Positions 7,757 through 17,179 are shown, numbered from the stretch's first letter. The stretch is 64,000 nucleotides of DNA from JBFHQE01 sp041592335 (GCA_041592335.1 JBFHQE010000003.1:62001-126000); one strand, 5' to 3'. The notes: generated by a model not told the origin, from the letters alone. A program made the numbers and translations.

Positions 7757-10168
7757 GTGAAGAACAAACTTGTCGCGGCCATTCTCGCTGCCCTGGGCAT
7801 TCCCGGCGCCATGACCACCGCCACAGCGAGCGGCTGGGATTGCGTGCTCACCCCCGCCGGAGACTACCGCTGTCATGCGAGTGGCAGCACCCCCCGGCCT
7901 GAGACAATTTCACCCGCGCCCGCCGTCTCTTCACCCGCCCCACTCCCGATAGCGCCAGAACCCGCGCTCACTACCGAAACGCCACCGACACCGGCGCGCA
8001 TTGCCCAGATCGACCCTGCCATGGCCGAGCCGAACAGGACCTGGCAACAGTGCGCACCCATCGGTGAACTCACGGCCGAACTGCCGCCTGCCGACCAGCA
8101 GGAAACCAATATCGCCGCCGACCAGGCGGATATTGAACAGAACGAGATTTATCATCTGCGCGGCAACGCGGTCATTGAGCGCGCGAGTGAACGCATAGCC
8201 GCCGACGAGATCCATTACAACCAGACCAGCGGCGATGTCGAGTTACAGGGCAACGTACTGATCGAAAAACCCGCCCTGACGGTGCGTGGCACCCAGGGGC
8301 AGGTCAACCTGGACTCTGATCAGGGCACGCTTGCCGAGGTCGACTACCGCCTGTTAAGCCGCCACGCGCGCGGCAATGCCACCATGTCCTACCAGGACAA
8401 CGCCGACTACCGACGCTTTGAACAGGCCACCTACACCACCTGTAACGCGGATAACGAGGTCTGGCGACTGGATGCCAAAACGGTCGCCCTGGACCAGGCC
8501 GAGGGTGTCGGTGTCGCGCGTCATGCCAAGCTGCGCGTCCTGGACACGCCGGTGTTCTACACCCCCTACATCAGCTTTCCGATCGATGACCGGCGCAAAT
8601 CCGGGATCCTGATCCCCACCTGGGGTCGTTCCGAAGACGAAGGCACCGACATCAGCGTCCCTTATTACTGGAACATCGCGCCCAACTATGACGCGACACT
8701 CACGCCGCGCTGGATCGAAGCGCGTGGCATGCAACTGGCTACCGAGTTCCGTTTCCTGCAGCCCAGACACAAGGGCCAGCTGGATCTGGAAGTCCTGCCC
8801 TCGGACGATCTGTTCAATGATGAAGACCGCATCCTGTTCGGGCTGGAACACGACTGGCGGCCGGCCGAACGTTTAACCACCAGCATCGAATTCCGCGATG
8901 TCTCCGATGCGGACTATTTTGAAGATCTGGGCAACAACCTGGGGGTCACTTCCGAAACCCATATCCGGCGCACGGGCGAAGTGCGCTACAGCGAACAAAG
9001 CTGGAACCTGCTGGGACGGGTACAGGACTTCCAGACGATTGACGACACCATACCCAGTTCCAGCCGCCCCTATAAACGCCTGCCGCAGATTGTCCACACG
9101 CTTAATCCGCTCTGGGATTATCATGGCATCGAACCGAGCATGACGACAGAGCTGGTGTATTTTGATCAGGATGACCGCGTGACGGGCTCGCGCCTGGATA
9201 TGTATCCAAGACTGCGCCGCCCGTTCGGCACCTCCGGCTATTTCATTACGCCGGAACTCGGGTTGCGCGCCACGCATTACAGTCTCAATGACACTGCGGC
9301 AGGCGACCCTTCTTCCATCGATCGCGTGTTGCCGTTGTTCAGCCTGGACAGCGGCCTGTTCTTCGACCGGGGCATCCAGTTATTTGGCAATGACTATCTG
9401 AATACCCTGGAACCGCGCGCCTATTACCTGTACGTACCGGAAGAAGACCAGAGCGACATCCCGGACTTCGACACCAGCCTGCGCGGCCTGACCTATCAGG
9501 GCATGTTCAGCCCCAATCGCTTTTCCGGTGGAGACCGTATCGGCGATGCCAACCAGCTGACCCTGGCAGTATCCACCCGGTTGCTGGAACCGGCGACCGG
9601 CGTACAACGCGCGCGCTTCACCACCGGCCAGATCTTTTATTTCCGCGACCGGGAAGTCACTCTCGGCACGCTGACGCCCGAAACCGATAACAGCTCCGCC
9701 ATGATCGCCCAGACGGAGCTGGTCATTAGCGACCAGCTGTCTTTCGATGCCGGGGTGGAATGGGATCCGTATGATGCCAAGACCAACCTGGGCAACTCCC
9801 GCATCAAGTACCAGCTGACGGACGAGGTGATTTTCAACCTGTCGCACCGCTACCGTCTCAATAAGTTGGAACAAACCGATCTTTCAGGTGTCTGGCAGAT
9901 CAACCCTCGCTGGCAGCTGGCCGGTCGCTGGATCTATGCCCTGGACGAGAATTCCCTGCTGGAAGGGATCGCTGCGGTGCAGTATGAAAGCTGCTGCTGG
10001 GTGTTGCGTCTCGGCGCCAGCAGTTTTGTCAACGACAATAACACCGGCGACGAGCGCGACAATGCGATCATGCTGCAGTTTGAACTCAAGGGTCTGACCG
10101 AATTCGGCGACCCCATCAGCAGCATGCTGGAAGATGGTATCCTTGGCTACCCGGAAAAACCCTACTGA
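7757..10168 (+). CDS. lptD: LPS-assembly outer-membrane protein LptD
   Basis: A protein of 803 residues with a signal peptide ending near residue 25, a proline-rich linker, an OstA/LptA-like jellyroll domain (about 105-215), and a large C-terminal beta-barrel. Cysteines near 29, 39 and in TTCNADNE, plus the double cysteine in ESCCWVLRLG near the C-terminus, fit the inter-domain disulfide scheme known for LptD. LptD with LptE inserts lipopolysaccharide into the outer leaflet. The start is GTG at 7757; no strong ribosome site is visible. It heads the lptD-surA-pdxA-rsmA run, with 13 bases to surA, whose product helps fold LptD. Confidence 0.95.
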   Translation: MKNKLVAAILAALGIPGAMTTATASGWDCVLTPAGDYRCHASGSTPRPETISPAPAVSSPAPLPIAPEPALTTETPPTPARIAQIDPAMAEPNRTWQQCAPIGELTAELPPADQQETNIAADQADIEQNEIYHLRGNAVIERASERIAADEIHYNQTSGDVELQGNVLIEKPALTVRGTQGQVNLDSDQGTLAEVDYRLLSRHARGNATMSYQDNADYRRFEQATYTTCNADNEVWRLDAKTVALDQAEGVGVARHAKLRVLDTPVFYTPYISFPIDDRRKSGILIPTWGRSEDEGTDISVPYYWNIAPNYDATLTPRWIEARGMQLATEFRFLQPRHKGQLDLEVLPSDDLFNDEDRILFGLEHDWRPAERLTTSIEFRDVSDADYFEDLGNNLGVTSETHIRRTGEVRYSEQSWNLLGRVQDFQTIDDTIPSSSRPYKRLPQIVHTLNPLWDYHGIEPSMTTELVYFDQDDRVTGSRLDMYPRLRRPFGTSGYFITPELGLRATHYSLNDTAAGDPSSIDRVLPLFSLDSGLFFDRGIQLFGNDYLNTLEPRAYYLYVPEEDQSDIPDFDTSLRGLTYQGMFSPNRFSGGDRIGDANQLTLAVSTRLLEPATGVQRARFTTGQIFYFRDREVTLGTLTPETDNSSAMIAQTELVISDQLSFDAGVEWDPYDAKTNLGNSRIKYQLTDEVIFNLSHRYRLNKLEQTDLSGVWQINPRWQLAGRWIYALDENSLLEGIAAVQYESCCWVLRLGASSFVNDNNTGDERDNAIMLQFELKGLTEFGDPISSMLEDGILGYPEKPY

Positions 10169-10181
10169 ACGATGAAATAGA

Positions 10182-11462
10182 ATGATGATGCGACTGACCC
10201 TGGCCCTGATTGCCGCCCTGAGCTTTTTCAACTGCGCGCTGGCGCAGCCTCTTAATCGTATCGTTGCCGTGGTCAACGACGATGTCATTCTGGAAAGCGA
10301 GCTTATCCAGCGCACCCGGCTGGTGACCGAAAACCTGAGCGAACAGCAAACCAGGCTGCCGCCGGCACAGCAACTGGAACGCCAGGTGCTGGAGCGGATC
10401 ATTGTCGAACGCCTGCAACTGCAGCTGGCCGACCAGAACAATATCCAGGTCGATGACGAAACCCTCAACGCCAGCCTGCGCCAGGTTGCGCAGCAGAACG
10501 GCATGACCCTCACGGAATTCCGCGAAGTGCTTGAGGCAGAGAATGGCGGCTATGCCGCGTTCCGCGACGATTTCCGCAACCAGATCCGCATCAACCGCCT
10601 GCGTCAGCAGATGGTGGGTAACCGCATCAACATCACCGAGCAGGAAGTGGACAACCTGCTCGCCAGCCAGACTGCCTTTGGCGATCAGGGCCTCACCTAC
10701 CGTCTGGGGCACATCCTGGTTGCCACGCCGGAAGCCGCCTCGCCCGAGGAAATTCAGGCCGCCAGCCGCAAGGTACAAACCCTGCTTGAGCGGCTGCAAC
10801 AGGGCGCCGATTTCGCCCAAACCGCCGTGGCCGAATCCGACGGCCAGAACGCGCTGCAGGGTGGCGATCTCGGCTGGCGCTCCGCGGCCCAGCTGCCAAG
10901 CCTGTTCGCGGAACCCATTCGCAATATGAAAGCTGGTGAAGTTTCCGAACCGATTCGCAGCCCAAGCGGGTTCCACATTATCAAGCTGTTTGAAATCAAG
11001 GGCGACGAACGCCGCATCGTCAAACAGACGCATGCGCGTCATATTCTGATTACCCCCGACCAGCTGATCAGCAATGCCGGGGCGCTGGAGCGTCTGCTGC
11101 AACTGAAAAACCGTATCGAGGGCGGTGAAGATTTCGCCACCCTGGCACGCTCGCATTCCCATGATAAGGTCTCCGCTTCCAAGGGCGGCGATCTGGGCTG
11201 GGTCAACCCGGGTGACCTGGTGCCCCCGTTCGAGGAGGCCATGGATAAATTATCCGTCAATCAACTGAGCGAGCCAGTGCGCAGCCAGTTTGGCTGGCAC
11301 CTGATCCAGGTGCTGGAACGCCGCAGTCACGACTCCACCGCCGACTTTCAGCGTGCCCAGGCACGCGACCTGATCCGCAAACGCAAGACCGATGAAGAGT
11401 TGGAACTCTGGTTGCGCCGTCTGCGCGATGAAGCCTACGTGGAATACCGCATCGACTCATGA
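10182..11462 (+). CDS. surA: Periplasmic peptidyl-prolyl isomerase/chaperone SurA
   Basis: A protein of 426 residues: signal peptide with cleavage after CALA, an N-terminal SurA chaperone domain (RIVAVVNDDVILESEL), then two parvulin domains recognisable from LTYRLGHILVATPEAAS near residue 170 and THARHILITPD near residue 285, each followed by GGDLGW. SurA carries outer-membrane proteins, including LptD, through the periplasm. Three ATG codons lie in a row at 10182, 10185 and 10188; any could be used. The stop overlaps the pdxA start by four bases, indicating one transcript. Confidence 0.96.
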   Translation: MMMRLTLALIAALSFFNCALAQPLNRIVAVVNDDVILESELIQRTRLVTENLSEQQTRLPPAQQLERQVLERIIVERLQLQLADQNNIQVDDETLNASLRQVAQQNGMTLTEFREVLEAENGGYAAFRDDFRNQIRINRLRQQMVGNRINITEQEVDNLLASQTAFGDQGLTYRLGHILVATPEAASPEEIQAASRKVQTLLERLQQGADFAQTAVAESDGQNALQGGDLGWRSAAQLPSLFAEPIRNMKAGEVSEPIRSPSGFHIIKLFEIKGDERRIVKQTHARHILITPDQLISNAGALERLLQLKNRIEGGEDFATLARSHSHDKVSASKGGDLGWVNPGDLVPPFEEAMDKLSVNQLSEPVRSQFGWHLIQVLERRSHDSTADFQRAQARDLIRKRKTDEELELWLRRLRDEAYVEYRIDS

Positions 11463-12433
11463 CCGCCCCACTGGCCATCACGCCGGGAGAGCCCGCCGGT
11501 ATCGGGCCTGATCTCTGCGTGATGCTGGCGCAGGAAGCCAGCGATATCCCCTGGGTTGCAGTCGCCGATCCTGCCCTGCTGCAACAGCGGGCCGCCGAAT
11601 TGCAACTGCCGCTCGCGATCAGCGACAACCCGCAGGCGTTTGCCAAGCGCGCGCCCGGCACTCTTAATGTTGTACCAGTGCCGCTGGCGACTCCCGTGAC
11701 CAGCGGTCACTTGAATCCCGATAACGCAACTTATGTATTGCAGTGCCTGGACCGGGCCATCGACGGTTGCCTGCAACAGGAATTCGCTGGCCTCGTCACC
11801 GGCCCGGTACACAAGGGCGTGATCAACGACGCCGGCATCCCTTTCACCGGGCACACCGAATATCTCGCCAAACGCACCCACACCGATCAGGTAGTGATGA
11901 TGCTGGCTACCGAGGGACTGCGCGTCGCACTGGCAACGACACACCTTCCGTTAAAGGCCGTGGCCGACGCGATCACGACAGACCATCTGCGCACCATCAT
12001 TCGCATCCTGCATCAGGACCTGCAACAACGCTTTCATATCGGCACACCGCACATCCTGGTGTGCGGCCTGAATCCCCATGCCGGTGAAGGCGGGCATCTT
12101 GGCGATGAAGAGGTTCGGGTGATTGCGCCGGTACTGGAACAACTGCGCGGGGAAGGCATGCACCTGTCCGGCCCGCTACCCGCCGATACACTGTTCAATG
12201 AAAAATACCTTGCACACGCGGACGCTGTGCTCGCCATGTATCACGACCAGGGTCTGCCAGTACTGAAATACAAGGGTTTCGGCCGCGCCTTGAACATCAC
12301 GCTGGGGCTGCCCATGATCCGTACCTCGGTCGATCACGGCACGGCGCTTGACCTGGCGGGCACGGGAAAGGTGGATACCGGCAGCCTGAAAACCGCGCTG
12401 CAAACCGCCTGGGAGATGGCCAATGGGTCATGA
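11459..12433 (+). CDS. pdxA: 4-hydroxythreonine-4-phosphate dehydrogenase PdxA
   Basis: A protein of 324 residues with the PdxA start ITPGEPAGIGPDL, a mid-protein TGPVHKGVIND and GHTEYLA (a metal-ligand His), CGLNPHAGEGG, and MYHDQGLPVLKYKGFG containing another metal-binding His-Asp. The enzyme oxidises 4-phosphohydroxy-L-threonine in the DXP-independent branch of pyridoxal phosphate synthesis used by gammaproteobacteria. It overlaps surA by 4 bases and rsmA by 11, so translation is probably coupled across the three genes. Length is typical (about 329). Confidence 0.96.
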   Translation: MTAPLAITPGEPAGIGPDLCVMLAQEASDIPWVAVADPALLQQRAAELQLPLAISDNPQAFAKRAPGTLNVVPVPLATPVTSGHLNPDNATYVLQCLDRAIDGCLQQEFAGLVTGPVHKGVINDAGIPFTGHTEYLAKRTHTDQVVMMLATEGLRVALATTHLPLKAVADAITTDHLRTIIRILHQDLQQRFHIGTPHILVCGLNPHAGEGGHLGDEEVRVIAPVLEQLRGEGMHLSGPLPADTLFNEKYLAHADAVLAMYHDQGLPVLKYKGFGRALNITLGLPMIRTSVDHGTALDLAGTGKVDTGSLKTALQTAWEMANGS

Positions 12434-13226
12434 TTCACACAGCCCACCGCACCGGGCACGCAAGCGCTTCGGGCAGAATTTTCTGCACGACCCCGGCATC
12501 ATCGGTCGTATCATCGCGAGCATTAATCCCAAACCCGGCGATAACCTGATCGAAATTGGTCCGGGACAGGGCGCGATCACTTTTCCGTTACTAAACCTCT
12601 GCCAGGCGATGCAGGTGGTCGAACTGGATCGCGACCTGATTGCGATACTGAACGAAACCAAACCCGCGGATACGACATTAACCATTCACAACCAGGATGC
12701 GCTGAAAACCGACTTCTGCCAGCTCGCGGGCGAACGGCCCGCGCGCGTGATCGGCAACCTGCCCTACAACATTTCAACGCCGCTGTTGTTTCATTTGCTG
12801 ACACAGGCACAATGCATTGAAGACATGCATTTCATGCTGCAGAAAGAAGTGGTCGACCGCATGGCCGCCGGACCGGGCGACAATAACTATGGCCGACTGT
12901 CGGTGATGCTGCAGTATCACTGCGACGTAGAATCGCTTTTCACTATCGGCCCAGGCGCATTCAACCCTGCACCCAAGGTGGATTCGGCCTTCGTGCGACT
13001 GATACCGCATGCGCAGCCGCCGGTCACCATTAACAGTTACCGCAATTTTGAAGCCCTGGTAAAACAGGCCTTTTCCCAGCGCCGCAAAACCCTGCGCAAC
13101 AATCTCAAACCCTTGCTTAGCGGAGATCAGATCGCGGCACTGGACATCGACCCCGGGATTCGCGCGGAACAGCTCAGCCTGGCGCAATTTGCGCGCCTCG
13201 CAAATCAATTGCCATTACAGGGTTAA
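12423..13226 (+). CDS. rsmA: 16S rRNA dimethyladenosine transferase RsmA (KsgA)
   Basis: A protein of 267 residues with RKRFGQNFLHD at the N-terminus, the SAM-binding motif LIEIGPGQGAIT, and NLPYNIS, the catalytic NLPY motif of adenine N6-dimethylases. It dimethylates two adjacent adenines in the helix 45 loop of 16S rRNA, a late checkpoint of small-subunit assembly. The gene begins within the 3' end of pdxA, the usual arrangement. The ATG at 12423 gives an N-terminus with a short His/Arg-rich extension before the conserved block. Confidence 0.96.
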   Translation: MGHDSHSPPHRARKRFGQNFLHDPGIIGRIIASINPKPGDNLIEIGPGQGAITFPLLNLCQAMQVVELDRDLIAILNETKPADTTLTIHNQDALKTDFCQLAGERPARVIGNLPYNISTPLLFHLLTQAQCIEDMHFMLQKEVVDRMAAGPGDNNYGRLSVMLQYHCDVESLFTIGPGAFNPAPKVDSAFVRLIPHAQPPVTINSYRNFEALVKQAFSQRRKTLRNNLKPLLSGDQIAALDIDPGIRAEQLSLAQFARLANQLPLQG

Positions 13227-13279
13227 ATGATTCGGCGCGGCTGCCGTATACTGGGGTAGCACGAGAGGAAACTATTGTT

Positions 13280-13447
13280 ATGGCAAAACCAGCAAAGAAA
13301 AAATCCAAGACCACTGACATCATCATCATGGTGATTGGCATCAGTATTATTGTCGCAATCTTTGCCGCAGCCGTGATGTTTGCGCCTGACAGCCCCTTCT
13401 CCGACACCGAGTTCGTCAAGGATGTCAGCCGCAAACACGCCTATTGA
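13280..13447 (+). CDS. Small single-span membrane protein (55 residues), unrecognised
   Basis: A short reading frame of 55 codons with a good ribosome site, GAGAGGAA at 13263-13270, nine bases before the ATG. The N-terminus is very basic (KPAKKKSK). It is followed by one strongly hydrophobic stretch of roughly 22 residues (about 13-34) and a short polar tail ending PFSDTEFVKDVSRKHAY. The basic-in profile predicts a cytoplasmic N-terminus and periplasmic C-terminus. I do not recognise the family. It lies 53 bases after rsmA on the same strand and may be the tail of that transcript. It converges on the gene whose stop is at 13457, ten bases away. Confidence 0.6.
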   Translation: MAKPAKKKSKTTDIIIMVIGISIIVAIFAAAVMFAPDSPFSDTEFVKDVSRKHAY

Positions 13448-13456
13448 ACGATCGTG

Positions 13457-13846
13457 TTACCAGCGATGCTGCAGTCTGAAATAAACCCCGGGCCGCGGAT
13501 CAGCCCACAAGTCTTCTGAAGCCAGTCCCACCTGCGTCTGTATTTCAGCCGCGGGCTTCCAGCCCACGCGAAACACAGTGTCTTGCGAACGCCGGTCATC
13601 ATGCAGCGCCAATCCCTGTTCACTGAAATAAGCGCCGACGGCCGGATGCTGTAACGCATCTTCCGCCCATTGCAGCTGCACTCCCTGCAGCACCGACTTG
13701 ACTGGCACCAGCGCTAGCTGCGCGCCACGCTGGGACCATGACACGGTCGTTTCAGTTTCCTCGGCGACTGCCGTGCCAGTCAATCCAATACCCAGGCATA
13801 CCAGCAAGCTAATCGGCCGTAACAATTCAGGTATGGAATAACGCAT
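13457..13846 (-). CDS. Secreted/outer-membrane hypothetical protein with signal peptide
   Basis: A protein of 129 residues. It has a clear signal peptide (LLVCLGIGLTGTAVAEE) with cleavage after AVA and an excellent ribosome site (GAGGTG about 8 bases before ATG 13846). The mature part has alternating hydrophobic patterns and ends GVYFRLQHRW; a C-terminal aromatic residue preceded by alternating residues resembles outer-membrane barrel ends, but the protein is short for a complete barrel. No family is recognised. It is monocistronic, convergent with the 55-residue membrane protein. The 225 bases upstream, to pgl, show no other gene and should contain its promoter. Confidence 0.7.
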   Translation of the reverse strand: MRYSIPELLRPISLLVCLGIGLTGTAVAEETETTVSWSQRGAQLALVPVKSVLQGVQLQWAEDALQHPAVGAYFSEQGLALHDDRRSQDTVFRVGWKPAAEIQTQVGLASEDLWADPRPGVYFRLQHRW

Positions 13847-14071
13847 CGTTCACACCTCTACTATCAACACAACCATCCGTTGGATAAAAGAGTTGCAAGG
13901 CGCAGGCCAATCCCGTGACTGCAGTAACAGTGTTTCAATTTGCCTGAAAAATTACTGCGACCTGCTGCACAATTTTGTTTAGATACGTGAATTCAAGCTG
14001 TTAGCGCTTTCATCAGCGTGGACTTTATGCCACACTCGCTGCCATGTTGTTACCCAGGACCAACAGCTGTC

Positions 14072-14812
14072 GTGAATGAACAACAACACAAGTCGATTAC
14101 CGTCTTCGACAGCAATCCCGCACTCTGCCAGGGCTGCGCCGAACTGATCCGGCAACAGGCCGAAGCGGCAATCGCCGGCCGCAAGGCGTTTCATCTTGCC
14201 CTGTCCGGCGGCTCAACGCCCAAGGCATTGCACAAGGTTCTCGCCGACTCGCCCTTCCGGGAGCAACTGGACTGGTCCCGCATACACATCTGGTTTGGCG
14301 ATGAACGTTCCGTGCCGCACGACCACCCGGACTCCAATTACCTGATGGCGAAACAAACCCTGCTGGAGCATGTCGATATTCCCGCAGCCAATATTCACCC
14401 CATGGCGCCCTTACCTGATCGCATGCCGCAAGCTGCCGAAGACTATCAGCAGACGCTTGCACGGCAGCTGGAAATTCACCATGGCTTTCCGGTCTTTGAC
14501 CTGGTATTGCTCGGGCTGGGTCCCGATGGCCATACCGCCTCGTTGTTTCCCGGCACCACGGCATTAACCGAGACTTCCGCCTGGGTTACCCCCGTCTATG
14601 TCGACAAGCTGTCCAGCTGGCGGCTGACCTTGACCTATCCCGTTCTGGAAAACGCGCGCCAGCTGGTCTTCCTGGTATCGGGCAAGGATAAAGCCCCCGT
14701 CATCAACCAACTCTTCAGCGCGTCAACCGACCTGCCCGCCGCCCGGTTGCAATACCGCGACAATACCCGCTGGTTACTGGATGAAGCGGCCGCGCAAGGA
14801 CTGCCCGGCTAA
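14072..14812 (+). CDS. pgl: 6-phosphogluconolactonase
   Basis: About 246 residues of the Pgl/NagB-like fold. It has LALSGGSTPKALH (phosphate-binding loop), WFGDERSVPHDHPDSNY, and LGLGPDGHTASLFPG, the three blocks that define bacterial Pgl. It hydrolyses 6-phosphogluconolactone in the oxidative pentose phosphate or Entner-Doudoroff route. Neither zwf nor gnd/edd is nearby, so the gene is isolated from its pathway. The start is uncertain: GTG 14072 (with AGGA about 13 bases upstream) fits the family length, while ATG 14018 or 14027 would add residues without family resemblance. Confidence 0.93.
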   Translation: MNEQQHKSITVFDSNPALCQGCAELIRQQAEAAIAGRKAFHLALSGGSTPKALHKVLADSPFREQLDWSRIHIWFGDERSVPHDHPDSNYLMAKQTLLEHVDIPAANIHPMAPLPDRMPQAAEDYQQTLARQLEIHHGFPVFDLVLLGLGPDGHTASLFPGTTALTETSAWVTPVYVDKLSSWRLTLTYPVLENARQLVFLVSGKDKAPVINQLFSASTDLPAARLQYRDNTRWLLDEAAAQGLPG

Positions 14813-14904
14813 GGATTACCGCAAAATCCCTCCTGAATTCCGCCCAATGGCGCCACCGAATCCGTTACAATTGCCGCATCGCGAACACAGCCCAGACGAG
14901 ACAC

Positions 14905-15288
14905 ATGAGTTCCACAACGCCCTACACCATTGATATTCAGGTCAAAACCACCTACATCGACGAACAGTCCGCCCCCGACCAGGATCGTTATGTATTTGCC
15001 TACACCATCACCATCCACAATGCCGGTTCGGTGCCCGCCAAGCTGCTGACCCGGCACTGGGTCATCACCGACAGCAATGGCAAGGTGCAGGAAGTGCGCG
15101 GCGACGGCGTGGTGGGCGAACAACCGCATCTGCAGCCGGGCGAGTCCTTCGAATATACCAGCGGTACCATCCTGGAAACGGCGGTAGGCAGCATGCAGGG
15201 CAGCTACCAGATGATTGCCGATGACGGCGTGCAGTTCGATGCACCGATAGCCCCCTTCACACTCTCTATCCCGCGCACGCTGCATTAA
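14905..15288 (+). CDS. apaG: ApaG/CorD domain protein
   Basis: A protein of 127 residues, single immunoglobulin-like ApaG domain: YTITIHNAGSVPAKLLTRHWVITD, then a glycine-rich VRGDGVVGEQPHLQPGESFEYTSG, which is the family signature, and a C-terminal strand ending in the IPRTLH tail. ApaG proteins are of uncertain function; they are usually co-transcribed with apaH and sometimes with rsmA. Here the gene is three bases upstream of apaH, so the pair is certainly one unit. Gammaproteobacterial order rsmA-apaG-apaH is interrupted by the small membrane protein, a hypothetical gene and pgl. Confidence 0.95.
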   Translation: MSSTTPYTIDIQVKTTYIDEQSAPDQDRYVFAYTITIHNAGSVPAKLLTRHWVITDSNGKVQEVRGDGVVGEQPHLQPGESFEYTSGTILETAVGSMQGSYQMIADDGVQFDAPIAPFTLSIPRTLH

Positions 15289-15291
15289 TCC

Positions 15292-16125
15292 GTGGCCACC
15301 TACGCGATTGGCGACATCCAGGGTTGTTTCGACGACTTCCAGCGCCTGCTGCAAAAACTGGATTATTCACCCTCGCGCGACCGGCTGTGGATCGCCGGCG
15401 ACCTGGTTAACCGCGGCCCCAGGTCTCTCGATACGCTGCGGTTCATCAAGAATCTCGGCGCGGAGGCCATCTGCGTGCTGGGCAATCATGACCTGCACAT
15501 GCTTTCCGCCTACTACAATCCCGCCTCGCACCATCGCAAGGACACCATCATGCAGATCGTCCAGGCGGATGATCGCGAGGAACTGATTGACTGGGTATGC
15601 GAGCAACCGCTGATTCATCGCGATACGCAACTTGGCTTTACCATGATCCACGCCGGGCTGGTGCCTGAATGGACGATTGAAAAAGCGCTGAGCTGCGCGG
15701 CGGAAATGCACGCTGTCTTGCGCTCGCACCACCTGTACGATTTTCTCGACGTCATGTACGGCAACCAGCCGGATCAATGGTCAGACAAGCTTGAAGGCCA
15801 CGACCGGTTGCGCTGTATCACCAACATCTTTTCGCGACTGCGCTTCTGCACCGCGGACGGCAGGATGGCACTGAAGGAAAAAGGCCCGCCGGGTTCTCAA
15901 CCGCCCGGCTACCATCCCTGGTTTGACATCAAGGAGCGCAAGTCCAAAGACGAACGCATTGTCTTTGGCCACTGGTCTACGCTGGGCGATTACCCAACAC
16001 ACAATGTTTATCCACTGGATACCGGTTGCTTGTGGGGAGGCAGATTAACAGCGTTACGCCTTGCCGAGCACCCTGAGTGGATACAGGTGGAATGCCAGGG
16101 TGAGCGCAATCCCACCGAGTTTTAA
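15292..16125 (+). CDS. apaH: Symmetrical diadenosine tetraphosphatase ApaH
   Basis: A protein of 277 residues with PPP-family metallophosphoesterase motifs: YAIGDIQGC at the N-terminus, GDLVNRGPRS, and LGNHDLH. The start is GTG at 15292. ApaH cleaves Ap4A to two ADP and can remove Np4 caps from RNA, so it affects stress signalling and RNA stability. The stop at 16125 is 16 bases from the end of the convergent PDC-like gene, with no obvious terminator between them. Confidence 0.96.
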   Translation: MATYAIGDIQGCFDDFQRLLQKLDYSPSRDRLWIAGDLVNRGPRSLDTLRFIKNLGAEAICVLGNHDLHMLSAYYNPASHHRKDTIMQIVQADDREELIDWVCEQPLIHRDTQLGFTMIHAGLVPEWTIEKALSCAAEMHAVLRSHHLYDFLDVMYGNQPDQWSDKLEGHDRLRCITNIFSRLRFCTADGRMALKEKGPPGSQPPGYHPWFDIKERKSKDERIVFGHWSTLGDYPTHNVYPLDTGCLWGGRLTALRLAEHPEWIQVECQGERNPTEF

Positions 16126-16141
16126 GCCGGCCGCGGCAGAC

Positions 16142-17098
16142 TCAGCCGCCAAACCAGAACGACAGATCCTTGTTGATAAATTCTTCTACCGGCATGTAAT
16201 GCGAACCATCGCAGGAAAAGTTCATCCCCACCATGCCGTTCATGATATTGAGCGACCCCGAGCGCAGGTAAACAGTGTCATCGGCATAGCGCAGTTCTTT
16301 CATGTAACCAAGGGCGACCTGCAGCTGCTCGGCATCGACCGTCGCGTTTTCGGGATATGACTGCCGGGGATACACCAGGCATAGCGCCGGATTGATAATT
16401 TCATCAATACTGTGCAGATGATAATTATAGGGGTCACGGTGTTCCCAGAATGTTGCGCGTGAACTGGAAAAATGCAGCTTGGCATGAAACACGCCGTGCT
16501 CGGTCATCATCTTGGCAAGCATGGGTATGACACGATCAATATTCTTATCCAGTGCACTATTGCTGCGCCGCTGCGCAAAAAGTGTGCTACGAATGGCGGG
16601 GTCGCCTTTGTACTGCTCCCAATCGGGACGAGATGCGGGACTTCCGTCTTCCAGCGATAACGCCTGCAATTCAAAGTCCGCTACCAGAAAGCCCAGCAAA
16701 TTCGCGCCGTGCCGAATCGCGTGCACTGCGGAGATGCAGGGTTCCAGGCTGCGCTGACTTAAATAGGGACTCGACAACATGAACCCCTGGTAAGGAAGGG
16801 TTCCCTGAAGATAGGGGCGACTCGCGAGGTTTTGTCCTCGCCAACGTTGTTCAACTATACGTTGCCCCACATTGGATGATTGCTGGATACCCTCAGCATC
16901 CAGCACGTAAATCAGGCTGCATTCCGGCAGATTGGATACGCCCTGCTGCAAACAGGCATCCAGATTGTCAGGCGCGCCCCAATGCTGACCACAACGATCC
17001 GCCTGCAAGGCCAGCGGCTGTTTAACTCGTTCCGCCAGGAAGGCTTTCTTGCGCGATATGGCTTCATTAAACCAGCTCATGGATGTTCGTTGCTCCAT
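16142..17098 (-). CDS. PDC/Cache-like sensor domain protein, no output domain
   Basis: A protein of 318 residues that looks like a periplasmic PDC/Cache ligand-binding domain without a signalling partner. The segment SLIYVLDAEGIQQSSNV followed by RPYLQGTLPYQGFMLSSPYLS and ISAVHAIRHGANLLGFLVADFEL matches the alternating strand/turn pattern of Cache sensors (Y-x-D, R-P-Y-L, S-x-x-Y, then a hydrophobic G-F-L strand). No transmembrane segment or signal peptide is evident, which is odd for this fold and suggests a cytoplasmic role. The C-terminal 150 residues are not recognised. The gene lies 81 bases downstream of the phosphatase gene on the same strand and could belong to its transcript. Start could also be ATG 17080. 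Confidence 0.55.
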   Translation of the reverse strand: MEQRTSMSWFNEAISRKKAFLAERVKQPLALQADRCGQHWGAPDNLDACLQQGVSNLPECSLIYVLDAEGIQQSSNVGQRIVEQRWRGQNLASRPYLQGTLPYQGFMLSSPYLSQRSLEPCISAVHAIRHGANLLGFLVADFELQALSLEDGSPASRPDWEQYKGDPAIRSTLFAQRRSNSALDKNIDRVIPMLAKMMTEHGVFHAKLHFSSSRATFWEHRDPYNYHLHSIDEIINPALCLVYPRQSYPENATVDAEQLQVALGYMKELRYADDTVYLRSGSLNIMNGMVGMNFSCDGSHYMPVEEFINKDLSFWFGG

Positions 17099-17179
17099 GC
17101 TCGAAAAATCGAGAACAGTTTTGCAACATGCATACCAATCGCACCCGCCGGTTTCTAACCCTTGCGCACTTCGCGCCTT

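Noticed and set aside
8354..8851. Open frame antisense to lptD, with similar long antisense frames at 10116-11162, 30214-31011, 36505-37626, 59014-59904 and 60463-61272
   Set aside because: They lie wholly or mainly opposite well-conserved genes, lack ribosome sites and show composition expected of GC-rich antisense frames.
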